A stretch of DNA of 64,000 bases from UBA1845 sp002338715 (GTDB taxonomy: Bacteria > Planctomycetota > Phycisphaerae > UBA1845). The DNA is taken from positions 1 to 64,000 of the forward strand of contig DAORAL010000011.1 in the NCBI GenBank assembly GCA_035344155.1, written 5' to 3'. Both the position numbers and the translations under genes were made by a program. Each line of letters starts with the position of its first letter. The first letter of the stretch is position 1. Of this stretch, positions 53,614-62,052 are shown in pieces. The notes under the pieces are model-generated. The model was not told where the DNA came from and made no database searches. It saw only the letters and a list, made by a program, of their open reading frames with translations.

Positions 53614-54273
53614 ATGAGCAAGCAAGACGAACGACAATTTGAAAGCGACGCGATGCTCGCGGCTGAAGTCGAACGACTTGAATCGTGGTTCGCAGAATTC
53701 GCCGCGCAGTATCCCGAACCGCCGTGTCGCGTGATGGAACAAGTCAAGATGGCGACCGAGTTGGTGGTCAGCGAGCGGTGCATGAGTGCGGCAGTTGGTG
53801 ATGTGTCGATGATTAGTATGGCGACGACGGCGCCACCTTCGTCAGAAACGATGAATGCAACAAAGGCTGTCGTGCGTCGTGAACTCATGGCAATGGCCGG
53901 TGCAAAGAACAACAGCAAGAACAACGGCAAAGACAACAGAAACGTTCCCACGGGTAATGCATTCAAGTGGGGCAGTTTGTTGGCGATGGCGTCGGCAGCA
54001 GTGATCGCGCTGGTGATCCTGCCGAAGTCGCCAGACCCTGATACGCCTAAGAATATTGCCGATGTTTCGGCGATTGACGATTGGGCCTATGTATTGACGG
54101 AATCGAACGAATCAGAGCTTGACAGCGATTTGAGTGGTTTCAAATCGGATTTGAATGAGTTCGGCGACTCGCTCGTTTCGCTCGACGATTTTGCGGACGA
54201 ACTGGGAACTGACGAAATCGAAGATGCAATTGATCAGTTGTACAGCGACAGTGCTTCATTTCTGGACTCATAG
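53614..54273 (+). CDS. Putative membrane-anchored anti-sigma partner
   Basis: This 219-residue protein has an N-terminal cytosolic helical domain (about 1-110), one transmembrane helix (about 123-141, WGSLLAMASAAVIALVILP) and a strongly acidic extracytoplasmic C terminus (about 145-219, rich in Asp/Ser/Leu). Its position 57 bp after an ECF sigma gene and its single-span topology fit an anti-sigma factor. However, no zinc-finger (HxxxCxxC) or other classical anti-sigma motif is visible. The frame could also start at TTG 53602, but ATG 53614 is preferred. Confidence 0.65.
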   Translation: MSKQDERQFESDAMLAAEVERLESWFAEFAAQYPEPPCRVMEQVKMATELVVSERCMSAAVGDVSMISMATTAPPSSETMNATKAVVRRELMAMAGAKNNSKNNGKDNRNVPTGNAFKWGSLLAMASAAVIALVILPKSPDPDTPKNIADVSAIDDWAYVLTESNESELDSDLSGFKSDLNEFGDSLVSLDDFADELGTDEIEDAIDQLYSDSASFLDS

Positions 54274-54399
54274 TTTTAAATCGTAGGGCCGGTTGGGTGC
54301 TGCGTGTCGCAAAGGTGACGCATCAGGCACCAAGGAAAGCGTTATCAAAAAGAGGTGATTGGCGTCACCTTCATCAAAGACCTGAAAGGATGAATCGCG

Positions 54400-55257
54400 A
54401 TGTTTCAGAATAGATTAAATCATAAGTGGATGCTTTTCGTTTTCGCATCGTTGGCGGTTGCGTTTTCTGCATCGACGGCGTCGGCGGTCGGTGTGGATGA
54501 ACCCGACCCGGATGATGATGCCGCAATCACTGCGGACGATGCGGCTGCCATTGGCGTCGGTGAACGTGGACCCCGCGGGCGTCGTGGGTTTGGTCGCGAT
54601 CGCTCAGGCGAGGACGGACCTCGGGAGCGCCGACGTCCGGGCGCGATGCTTTGGAATCGCATGACTGACGAGGAGAAGGAAGAAGTTAAGGCGTTCGTGG
54701 CGGAGTACTATCCCGAAGTCAGCGAAGCGCTGGAGTCAAGTGACGAAGACGGTGGTCGGCCACGCATGGATCGCAAGAACGCACGCATGCTCCCCGAAAT
54801 TCTCCGAATGCATCAACTGTCCATCGACGATCCCCAAATGTTCGAGATCAAGATGGCCGAGCAGAAGAGCCGCTTTCAATTGCGCCAACTGGTTCGCGAA
54901 TATCGCCAAGCTGACGACGAATCGACCAAAGAGGAATTGAGCGCCAAGATTCGTCCGCTCGTGGTCGCCGCGTTCGACGCCCAGCAATCGCGGATGGAGC
55001 AGGAAGTGACGCGTTTGGAAAAGCGTCTCGAAGGCCTTCGCCGCCACATCGCCAAGCGTGCGGACAATCGTGACGAGGAAATCGAACAGGCCTTCAACGA
55101 TGTGCTCGACGGCAAAGCTCCCAAGGACGAGCGGTTCGATCGTGAAAGTCGCCGCCGTGGACCGGGTCGAGGATTCCGTGGACCGCGTGGACCGGAGGGT
55201 GCCCCCGGAGCCCCCGAGGACGAAGAACCCGACATGGACGATGAAGGCGAAGAATAG
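54400..55257 (+). CDS. Secreted charged helical protein
   Basis: This 285-residue exported protein has a signal peptide to about residue 29 (ASTASA) and an Arg/Gly-rich low-complexity stretch (about 55-80, ERGPRGRRGFGRDRSG). A helical core follows (about 85-235) whose repeated charged helices recall CpxP/Spy-like periplasmic chaperones, including LRQLVREYRQADDESTKEEL. It ends in another Gly/Arg-rich then Asp/Glu tail. It is third in the sigma-factor operon and may act as the envelope sensor or regulated product. No family is assigned with certainty. Confidence 0.7.
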   Translation: MFQNRLNHKWMLFVFASLAVAFSASTASAVGVDEPDPDDDAAITADDAAAIGVGERGPRGRRGFGRDRSGEDGPRERRRPGAMLWNRMTDEEKEEVKAFVAEYYPEVSEALESSDEDGGRPRMDRKNARMLPEILRMHQLSIDDPQMFEIKMAEQKSRFQLRQLVREYRQADDESTKEELSAKIRPLVVAAFDAQQSRMEQEVTRLEKRLEGLRRHIAKRADNRDEEIEQAFNDVLDGKAPKDERFDRESRRRGPGRGFRGPRGPEGAPGAPEDEEPDMDDEGEE

Positions 55258-55295
55258 GTCTCCCTATACTTCATACTTGCAACTTATGACCATTA

Positions 55296-55340
55296 GCAGC
55301 GTCCGATGCGGCAATCAACCGCATCGGACGCTGCATTTTT
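55296..55340 (+). terminator. Strong intrinsic terminator after the sigma operon
   Basis: A perfect 16-bp stem, GCAGCGTCCGATGCGG (55296-55311) and its complement (55319-55334), encloses a 7-nt loop and is followed by ATTTTTG. It lies 39 bp after the stop codon and ends the three-gene sigma-factor operon. Confidence 0.9.
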
Positions 55341-55465
55341 GCAGCTATCTCGGTCGATATCCGCATCGTGCACACAGCGGCCATACCGCGCTTGCGTTGA
55401 CGAGAATCCGCATCTTGTGCACAATCCACCTCGACGATTATTTCACTATGAGGTGACACTTTTTC

Positions 55466-56905
55466 ATGTTTGATTCACTCACGCAGCGGTTCAGCGGCGT
55501 ATTCAAGGGGCTTCGTGGTCGGGGCCGCATCACCGAGGACAACGTTCGCGAGGCGATGCGCGAAGTTCGCACCGCGCTGCTCGAAGCCGACGTCCACGTC
55601 GATGTCGCCCGCGAATTCTGCGACCAGGTCTATCAAAAGGCCATCGGCGAAGAAGTCATCAACACGCTGAAGCCCGATCAACTCATCATCAAAATCGTCC
55701 ACGACGAACTCGTGCGGTTGATGGGACCGGTCGATCCGAAGATTCCGTTTATCTCCGGCGGGCCGACGATCCTGATGATGGCCGGTCTGCAGGGTTCCGG
55801 TAAGACCACGACCTGCGGAAAGCTCGCGCGGAAGATCATCGCGAGCGCCAAGCGTCCGCTACTCGTAGCCGCTGACTTGAAGCGACCAGCCGCTATCGAT
55901 CAGTTGGAAGTTCTCGGCGAGCAGATCGGTGCGCCCGTCTACACCGAACGCGGTCATCTCAACGCCGTGAAGGTTTGCCGCAACGGTATCGCCCACGCTC
56001 GCAAGACCGATCGCGATGTGGTTATCCTCGATACAGCCGGTCGCCTTGCGATCGATGAGGAGATGATGGCCGAGGTCGCCAAGATCGCGACCACCTGCAA
56101 ACCGCAGCAGATCTATCTCGTCCTCGACGCGATGACCGGTCAGGACGCGGTCGCGACGGCCAAGGCGTTCAACGATCGACTCGAACTTGACGGCTGCATT
56201 CTGACGAAACTCGACAGCGACACGCGCGGTGGTGCGGCGCTGTCGCTCAAACACGTCACCGGTAAGCCGATCAAATTCGTCGGCATGGGTGAGAAGCTCG
56301 ACGCGATCGAACCATTCCATCCCGATCGGGTGGCGGGCAGCATTCTCGGCATGGGCGACATGCTCACGCTTGTTGAAAAAGCTCAGGAACAGTTCGACGC
56401 CGAAGAGCAGGCCAAGCTTGAAAAGAAGATGGCCAAGGGCTCGATGACCCTTGACGATTTTCTCGATCAGATGCGCAAGGTCCAGAAGATGGGCTCGATG
56501 CGCGACATCCTCAAGAAACTCCCCGGTTTCGGCGGGATGGGGTCGGACCTGAAAGTCGACGACAAGGAGATCAGCCGCATGGAGGCGATCGTCCTTTCGA
56601 TGACGAAGAAGGAGCGGGCGAACCCGTCGATCATCGACACATCACGCCGGCGACGCATCGCCAAAGGGTGTGGCGCCGCAACGTCCGACGTCAGTGGTCT
56701 GGTCAAATCGTTCACGCAAATGCGGGACATGATGAAGGGGATGGCCGGCATGGGCCTGCGCGACCGCATGCGATTCAGTTCGCAGATGTCGCAGATGGCG
56801 GCGGCTGGTCAGATGCCAAGCATCCGCGGAAAGGCCGGCACGACGTCCAAACGCCGCGTCAACACCAAAGACAAACGCAAAGCCCGCAAGCGGAAAAGAA
56901 AATAG
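55466..56905 (+). CDS. ffh: Signal recognition particle protein Ffh (SRP54)
   Basis: This 479-residue SRP GTPase has N, G and M domains in the usual order. Nucleotide motifs are GLQGSGKTTT (about 107-116), DTAGR and TKLDSDTRGG. The Met-rich M domain (about 320-450), which binds signal peptides and SRP RNA, contains GSMTLDDFLDQMRKVQKMG and RRRRIAKGCG. The C-terminal tail is very basic (KDKRKARKRKRK). It mediates co-translational targeting to the membrane together with FtsY, which is not in this window. It converges with the following lipoprotein gene. Confidence 0.97.
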   Translation: MFDSLTQRFSGVFKGLRGRGRITEDNVREAMREVRTALLEADVHVDVAREFCDQVYQKAIGEEVINTLKPDQLIIKIVHDELVRLMGPVDPKIPFISGGPTILMMAGLQGSGKTTTCGKLARKIIASAKRPLLVAADLKRPAAIDQLEVLGEQIGAPVYTERGHLNAVKVCRNGIAHARKTDRDVVILDTAGRLAIDEEMMAEVAKIATTCKPQQIYLVLDAMTGQDAVATAKAFNDRLELDGCILTKLDSDTRGGAALSLKHVTGKPIKFVGMGEKLDAIEPFHPDRVAGSILGMGDMLTLVEKAQEQFDAEEQAKLEKKMAKGSMTLDDFLDQMRKVQKMGSMRDILKKLPGFGGMGSDLKVDDKEISRMEAIVLSMTKKERANPSIIDTSRRRRIAKGCGAATSDVSGLVKSFTQMRDMMKGMAGMGLRDRMRFSSQMSQMAAAGQMPSIRGKAGTTSKRRVNTKDKRKARKRKRK

Positions 56906-56915
56906 TCGCCACCAA

Positions 56916-57716
56916 CTAGTGTCGATGGCGAAGTGATTGGCACGCCCGGTTATTTTCAAGCAATCCAACTCTAGACAGCGTGCAAAGTCCACCGTTCGGC
57001 CCGGAAGCCCGGTTGATTTGAGGCGTGAAAACCGTGAATTGTTCAGCACGCCCTTGCGCCGTTTGAAGATTGCTCAGCAATCTATCCGCCGATACACGCA
57101 CGCCGTTAATCGTCGCATTCGGTGCACCGAGGGCCGCTGCGCTTTGAGTGCCTTGCTCATTCGTGAGACGCGATTGAGAAAGCGTCGCCCCGGTACGATT
57201 CTCGGTTGTGGTCAACACGAAAGCCGCCATCGAAGCGGACAACGGACCGGTTGATCGAATACCAGCACTTGGTGCCGTATAAGCACGCTTTGGCGCACCC
57301 GCAGTTTGATTGTTCTTCTGTGCGTCCGTAGCAACCGCGTTTGAACGCTGAGCGCCATTGGTGTTGATGTTTTCAGCAGCGGCCGTTGATTGATTCGGTG
57401 CCGAATTCGTCGTCGCGGTTTGCTCTTGCGATTCAATCTTTGGTTGCGTGTTCGCCGGAGCGGTGCGGACTTCTGCCGGTTGATACGACGCGACGCGCGC
57501 CAGCTTCAACTGCCCGGTGTTTGAATTGTCACTACCGCTACCGAGGCGCGTGCTTCCGTTATCCACGACAGTCGCGGGACGGCTGGACACTTGGCCCGAT
57601 CGCGCTGGCGCACCGCCATCCGGGTCATGGAAAACCGTTTGGATCTGCGAGCATCCGCTGCTGGCGACAAGGGCCAGCGCCGCGATGAGGATGGCTTTGG
57701 TTGCCTGCTTTCGCAT
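56916..57716 (-). CDS. Low-complexity hypothetical lipoprotein
   Basis: This is a 266-residue secreted protein. The ATG at 57716 follows AGGAGAGG. The signal ends in a lipobox-like ALVASSGC (Cys about 22). The mature part is Asn/Thr/Ala/Gln-rich and probably disordered (about 35-160). It ends in a more ordered region containing ASMAAFVLTTTENRTGAT and INGVRVSADRLLSNLQTAQG. No known domain. It converges with ffh, with 10 bp between stop codons. Confidence 0.7.
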   Translation of the reverse strand: MRKQATKAILIAALALVASSGCSQIQTVFHDPDGGAPARSGQVSSRPATVVDNGSTRLGSGSDNSNTGQLKLARVASYQPAEVRTAPANTQPKIESQEQTATTNSAPNQSTAAAENINTNGAQRSNAVATDAQKNNQTAGAPKRAYTAPSAGIRSTGPLSASMAAFVLTTTENRTGATLSQSRLTNEQGTQSAAALGAPNATINGVRVSADRLLSNLQTAQGRAEQFTVFTPQINRASGPNGGLCTLSRVGLLENNRACQSLRHRH

Positions 57717-57932
57717 GTTTCTCGCCTCTCCTGGAAAGGTCGGCACCCGCCGACGACAATCAATTCTTAGGTCAGCCGCTGGGCAACGCAAGCCCAAACA
57801 ATTGACCCGGTACTAGGCTGTTGTCGCCGCATCGGTATAATCTTTCACGTGGTCAGCCGAATCTTTCGGCTCACCAGATGTCTTATGGGCCGGAAAATCG
57901 CGATTTATCGGAACAATTTGAGGACAAGCGAC

Positions 57933-58547
57933 ATGAGAATCCCCACAAATCGGCGTCGGATCAATGATTTCACAACCTCGGCTATGCGAGGAGTACAGCG
58001 GGGAAGTCTAGTCATCGCCGCGTTTGCGATTGTGTCCGGGGCGATGGTGGCTGGGGGATGTGTCGAACAGGCGCCACAGGCCCTTCAGCCCGAGACCGCC
58101 CGCGTGGCGATTCAAAGTCAGTGTGCCCAGAACGTGATCAACTGCACCACGAGTTGGCCCGAAGCCGCCTTCATCGTCGAGGCCATGGACGGCCAATCCG
58201 TGTCGCTGACCGATACCGGTTTTGTCGTGGAAGGCACCGATGGCAACGGCTGGGAAACCGTGCGGTTGGATGGATCGGCCAGCATCTCGGGCGACGGCGC
58301 GAGCATCACGGCATTTGAATGGAGCTCGGGCGCGACGGATGAAGACCCGACCACGCTGGATGCCGGAACGATTTTCGCAACGGGTTCAACGGTCAATCAG
58401 CCGATGGCCGTCGGTTTCCATTACATTCGATTGACGGTAAAGAACGATATCATCAGGGACCTGGTCGTCTCGGATGAGTTCGGACTGCTGTTTCAAGACG
58501 TGCCAAGCTTCGACTTCGTGGAATTGGAAATCGAAGTAAGAGACTAG
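57933..58547 (+). CDS. Hypothetical lipoprotein with PKD-like domain
   Basis: This 204-residue protein starts at ATG 57933 with a TGAGGA ribosome-binding site. A long basic n-region precedes a hydrophobic helix ending in a lipobox (MVAGGC). The mature domain (about 50-204) is beta-rich and carries VRLDGSASISGDGASITAFEW, the pattern of PKD-like Ig folds common in surface proteins. There is a Cys pair near residues 62-69. Function is unknown. Confidence 0.72.
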   Translation: MRIPTNRRRINDFTTSAMRGVQRGSLVIAAFAIVSGAMVAGGCVEQAPQALQPETARVAIQSQCAQNVINCTTSWPEAAFIVEAMDGQSVSLTDTGFVVEGTDGNGWETVRLDGSASISGDGASITAFEWSSGATDEDPTTLDAGTIFATGSTVNQPMAVGFHYIRLTVKNDIIRDLVVSDEFGLLFQDVPSFDFVELEIEVRD

Positions 58548-58590
58548 AAAGTCAAGCTGCGTCATTGATGGGTAATCGCGCAATCGACGT

Positions 58591-58617
58591 GTAGGGTGCG
58601 TCCCGGACGCACCTGCT
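58591..58617. repeat. Short palindrome GGTGCGTCC/GGACGCACC
   Basis: A 9-bp inverted repeat with a 1-nt centre lies in the intergenic region before tRNA-Leu, within the context GTAGGGTGCGTCC. It has no T-run. It resembles small dispersed intergenic palindromes. Confidence 0.55.
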
Positions 58618-58695
58618 AAAATCCATAAGACCAGACAAACAAGAAAAGCGTCAACGATCAGAACAAGAAGCAAGAAGGCGCAACCAAATCAAGAC

Positions 58696-58779
58696 GGGCG
58701 AGTGGCGGAATGGCAGACGCAGGGGATTTAAAATCCCCCGAGGGTAAACCTCGTGCGGGTTCGACTCCCGCCTTGCCCA
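58696..58779 (+). tRNA. tRNA-Leu (anticodon UAA)
   Basis: An 84-nt class II tRNA has acceptor stem GGGCGAG/CTTGCCC, anticodon stem GGGGA/TCCCC with loop TTTAAAA (anticodon TAA, reads UUA), a long variable arm (CGAGGGTAAACCTCG) and T arm GCGGG-TTCGACT-CCCGC. The discriminator is A, and CCA is not encoded. Confidence 0.95.
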
Positions 58780-58890
58780 GTACTTACAATTCGACTGCGA
58801 GCACGTTGAATTCATGGAAAGCTCGATCTCGATAGGTCAAACTCAACTTTCGGTGCCGTTGGTGGTCAACGCAAGAAGGGGCGCGTGCTG

Positions 58891-59202
58891 ATGGGCAAGC
58901 TATTCGGATTACTTGCGGCGATAGTCATATTCATCGTCGTATTCATTGCTCTTCGATCCAAGTCCCAGGTTCGAGAGTTAACGGAAAGTGAAGAGAAGAT
59001 TCGCCAGCTTGTACACGAAGTTTATGGAGAGCGCATCACCTCGGAAGAGATTCTCATTCAGGATAGCGACGCAATCGTGGATCTGGTACTAGCCAACTCA
59101 GAGGTCGAGCGACTCGAAATCAACCTGACGAATCTCGCACGGAAGCATGCAGAGGGCGTCTCGATTCCAGTCTTGAAATTGAGTATGAGGTTGGGCGACT
59201 GA
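58891..59202 (+). CDS. Small single-pass membrane protein
   Basis: This 103-residue protein has one N-terminal membrane helix (LFGLLAAIVIFIVVFIAL, about 4-21). A soluble domain follows with SEEKIRQLVHEVYGERITSE and a basic-acidic tail. The in-frame GTG at 58885 is an alternative start. No family is recognised. It follows the tRNA by about 110 bp. Confidence 0.55.
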   Translation: MGKLFGLLAAIVIFIVVFIALRSKSQVRELTESEEKIRQLVHEVYGERITSEEILIQDSDAIVDLVLANSEVERLEINLTNLARKHAEGVSIPVLKLSMRLGD

Positions 59203-59260
59203 ATCTTTGCGGACAAGCGCGGGCATCGTGAGGCAAATCTACTGAGAAAGCTGGTACCCG

Positions 59261-59530
59261 ATGGCATCCATGAGATTCGCCTGCCCCTGCTGCCGGTTAC
59301 TCACGCTCTCGGAGCAGCCGCCCGGTACATTTGCTATTTGTGCCGTGTGTTGTTGGGAGGACGACCCCGTACAGTTTGAAAATGTGAGCTTGAGAGGCGG
59401 AGCCAATCGCGTCAGTCTCTGCGAAGCGCGGCAGAACTTTCAGCGCATTGGTGCCAGTTCAGAAGAGTGCTTGGGGTTTGTTCGACCTGCCGATGAAAGT
59501 GAAATGCCAGTCGACGACAGTGGTCTTTAG
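59261..59530 (+). CDS. CPCC-type cysteine-rich protein
   Basis: This is an 89-residue small cytoplasmic protein. The opening FACPCCRLLTLSEQPPGTFA, then ICAVCCWEDDPVQF and the later EARQNFQRIGASSEE and VRPADESE, match the bacterial Cys-rich CPCC family, which probably binds zinc through CPCC and CxVC. The ATG may be 59261 or 59270. Its molecular role is unknown. Members are often near toxin-immunity or orphan islands. Confidence 0.82.
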   Translation: MASMRFACPCCRLLTLSEQPPGTFAICAVCCWEDDPVQFENVSLRGGANRVSLCEARQNFQRIGASSEECLGFVRPADESEMPVDDSGL

Positions 59531-59583
59531 TTGACAACTGGACGGTGTCGGTGGTGCTGTCGTCAATTGAACACGCGCATACA

Positions 59584-59622
59584 AAAAAAGCAGGCCGGTT
59601 CAACAAGAATCGGCCTGCTTCC
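59584..59622 (-). terminator. Terminator after PEP-CTERM gene (59654)
   Basis: On the minus strand AAGCAGGCCG and CGGCCTGCTT form a 10-bp stem (59588-59597 with 59611-59620) around a 13-nt loop and are followed by a run of T residues. It lies 31 bp downstream of the stop codon of the PEP-CTERM gene. Confidence 0.85.
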
Positions 59623-59653
59623 TTCGTTTGATTCTATATTCGCTGGATCGCAA

Positions 59654-60310
59654 CTAGCGTCGGCGGCGCGAGAATAATGCGATGCCACCGAGGCCCAGTA
59701 GTGCGAGACTTGCTGGCTCGGGTACCAAGGTGATGTTGTCGATCCCGGCTTCCAATGTCGGGAATGATGTCACCGACACGCTGAATTCGACGGCAAGGGT
59801 CGCGTCGAGCAGCACTTCGGCAAAACTCTCCGTGCCAATAGAGCCTGGATTGAGCATCCACGAACCCTCTTCCAACGGAACGGTTCGCGTTGCCCATGTC
59901 GCCACCTGATCAAGCGGTTGGATGCTGCGGTAGCTTGTTCCGTTTGCACCTAGAAGGAAAAGCGACGTCCCGTGGACGATCTGCGGATTGCTGTAGATAT
60001 ACTCGTCGTACTGCACCGCTGTGTACCCGCTCAGGTCACCGGAAAACTCGGCCGGGCCAGCAACCAGCAGACCGCCGATGGAGCTTTCGTCAATCGCATG
60101 AATGTATCCACCGGGGTTGCCCCCGGAAGTGACCAATTCAAACGTGCCGCCAAATGGGTCGCCATCCCAAGGCGTTGCGATAGCCGTCCAACCCTGAAGG
60201 GTTCCATCATCAAAGTCTGATAGTGGATTTGCATTTGCTGATTGCGCGAGAACAGCGCAGCACAAAGTGCATAGGGCAATGATGCGCCCTTGCATCGATT
60301 CGCCGATCAT
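59654..60310 (-). CDS. PEP-CTERM sorted secreted protein
   Basis: This 218-residue protein starts at ATG 60310, supported by the strong Shine-Dalgarno AGGAGGT 9 bases upstream. A signal peptide is cleaved near ANA (about residue 28). The mature part contains DFDDGTLQGWTAIATPWDGD and a central beta-sandwich of a type seen in laminin G-like or carbohydrate-binding secreted proteins. It ends in PEPASLALLGLGG, a hydrophobic helix and SRRRR. The 3' end, including the terminator, is highly similar to the gene at 61164-61862. Confidence 0.88.
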   Translation of the reverse strand: MIGESMQGRIIALCTLCCAVLAQSANANPLSDFDDGTLQGWTAIATPWDGDPFGGTFELVTSGGNPGGYIHAIDESSIGGLLVAGPAEFSGDLSGYTAVQYDEYIYSNPQIVHGTSLFLLGANGTSYRSIQPLDQVATWATRTVPLEEGSWMLNPGSIGTESFAEVLLDATLAVEFSVSVTSFPTLEAGIDNITLVPEPASLALLGLGGIALFSRRRR

Positions 60311-60490
60311 TCTTATCTACCTCCTGAGCCTGAGAGTTCTGAAAAACGACGGACCTTGTCTGCCAAGGTTCGCGCCGATGAGAGAACTTCAAGTCTAACA
60401 AGAACGACTCAGGGAATAATAGTCGATAGGGCGTCCGAAAGCAGACAACTGACATCGCTATCAGCAGGGTCGGCCGTCTTTCTCAATCGA

Positions 60491-60853
60491 TCAGAAAGTC
60501 GCCAGGTAGGCAGCAATGTCATTGAGGCTTTGCCCGTCAAAGTTGGGAAACAGTTCCTGATGCAGGGATTCGTTGAACTTCGTCTGAAGGAGATTGACGC
60601 TGGCACCTGCGAGGTCAGGCGCGTTTCCGGTGCCTGTTCCGGGTTCGGCGTGGCATCGGATACATTCAGTGTCGTAAACGCCTTTACCTGCCGTCGACTG
60701 GCTGCCGTTGTTGCCTCCGCTGCCGCCATTGCCCGTATTCATTCCGTCGCCGCCATTGTTGTTCGTGGGGGCGGTCTGGCAGCCGGTTCCGATTATTACC
60801 AATCCAACAACCAGCATTAATACTGAAATCGAGCGCAACTTAATCGTCATCAT
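60491..60853 (-). CDS. Cytochrome c-like lipoprotein
   Basis: This 120-residue protein has a signal peptide ending in a lipobox (LVIIGTGC) and a Gly/Asn-rich linker. A small class I cytochrome c-like domain follows, with the haem motif CIRCH (about 66-70), the downstream NAPDLAGASV and the terminal LNDIAAYLATF that usually carries the distal helix. A methionine ligand cannot be placed with confidence in this short domain, so haem ligation may be atypical. It could act as a membrane-tethered electron carrier. It is preceded by GGAG. Confidence 0.78.
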   Translation of the reverse strand: MMTIKLRSISVLMLVVGLVIIGTGCQTAPTNNNGGDGMNTGNGGSGGNNGSQSTAGKGVYDTECIRCHAEPGTGTGNAPDLAGASVNLLQTKFNESLHQELFPNFDGQSLNDIAAYLATF

Positions 60854-61094
60854 TTGTTCGTCTCCACTGTCTGAGAAATGCCATGGTCTTTCGGTCTTCC
60901 ATTCATCGTCGCCGCAGCCCGTCAATTTGAGTCTGCGATCGGCCGCAAACGGATTACCGGACTACACGCAGGTACCAGTCGATCTGCGCATCGAGCCTGT
61001 GGCGGCCCTGTTAAATCAGGATGGAAGGTGTTCGTTAAAAAACAACGGTGCAACGTCCCACGGTGTGACATTGAGGGCACGAGCAGATGGGCGC

Positions 61095-61137
61095 AAAGAA
61101 ACAGGCCAGCTCACATTGAACCGGCCTGCTTTCTTGG
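61095..61137 (-). terminator. Terminator after PEP-CTERM gene (61164)
   Basis: AAGAAACAGGCC (61096-61107) pairs with GGCCTGCTTTCTT (61123-61135) with one bulged base on the minus strand. The sequence shares the 14-mer GCAGGCCGGTTCAA and the TTGATT context with the terminator at 59584-59622. Confidence 0.7.
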
Positions 61138-61163
61138 TTTGATTTGATTTTACTTGTTGGCGA

Positions 61164-61862
61164 CTAGCGACGACGGCGCGACATGATTGCGAGACCACCG
61201 AGGCCCAGCAGTGCGAGGCTTGCTGGTTCGGGGACGTCGACCGTCATCACGAAGTTGGCGATGTCGGCAGGATTGTTCGGGCCAAACGCGAAGAGGCTCC
61301 ATCCCGATCCCGGGGTGAACTCCGACGCATTGTTCGTGTAGAAGCCGAGACTGTTGAAGCCGCCACGGTTTTGGAAACCAAAGTTGCCGTTGTAGCTGTA
61401 GTTCTCGATGCCGATGCTGAAACCGAAGTTATTGAATCCGCCTGAGGTCATCGGGCCGGGCATGGGAATGGTGAGACTGAAAAGCGTTTCTTGGCCATTA
61501 CCCGTTGCTGGCAAGACGACATCTTCGATGGTCGTCGAATATAGGGTTGTACCGGGTCCGAAGATCAATCCGCTCGGGTCGCCATCGTTGAACGTGAAGA
61601 CGATGTCGGTCGTGCCTTCCGCGGCAGCAGCTCCGTCACCATACACAGCCAAGCCGAGCGTCAACGATGCAATTCCAACTGGGGCATCACCGCCACCGCC
61701 AAAATAACCGCTGTCGCCGAACAAGGTGCCAGCAGGCGTGCTGCTGTTGAATGGCGTGAAAGTGCCGGTTGAAGCCCCGGTGTCATACACGATGGTGGCC
61801 CATGCAGGTGCTGCGCAGACCATTAGCGCGACCACAAAAGCAGTGCTCGTTACCTTCTTCAT
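61164..61862 (-). CDS. PEP-CTERM sorted secreted protein
   Basis: This 232-residue protein starts at ATG 61862 (MKKVTSTAFVVALMVCA, cleavage near AWA). The mature domain is Gly/Phe/Asn-rich with repeated beta-strands, for example NNFGFSIGIENYSYNGNFG. It ends in PEPASLALLGLGG, a hydrophobic helix and SRRRR. The C-terminal 40 residues and the DNA around them are nearly identical to the gene at 59654, while the N-terminal domains differ. The function of the mature domain is unknown. Confidence 0.88.
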   Translation of the reverse strand: MKKVTSTAFVVALMVCAAPAWATIVYDTGASTGTFTPFNSSTPAGTLFGDSGYFGGGGDAPVGIASLTLGLAVYGDGAAAAEGTTDIVFTFNDGDPSGLIFGPGTTLYSTTIEDVVLPATGNGQETLFSLTIPMPGPMTSGGFNNFGFSIGIENYSYNGNFGFQNRGGFNSLGFYTNNASEFTPGSGWSLFAFGPNNPADIANFVMTVDVPEPASLALLGLGGLAIMSRRRR

Positions 61863-62052
61863 TGCTATCAATTCCCCTGTCTTGCAGATTTTGAGAGATA
61901 GATCTGGACCTTGCCCTACCAAGATCCATAGTTTGCATCAGCTTACCCAATTGACGGTTTGATGGTCAAGGATTTCCCACCGGCTGACGCCATGAATCCC
62001 CTCTTGGCTGTAGAATTATCGGACGTGAATCCAGCAAGATGGATGCGGCTGA

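Noticed and set aside
60310..60420. Resemblance of the PEP-CTERM leader to a glycine riboswitch (CTCTCAGG)
   Set aside because: Only the short 3' motif is shared. The conserved core of the riboswitch is absent and the gene is unrelated to glycine.
61920..61960. Possible sigma-54 promoter (TTGG-N10-GC) upstream of a PEP-CTERM gene
   Set aside because: Only the GG and GC are right; flanking bases mismatch. The other PEP-CTERM genes have no equivalent at correct spacing.
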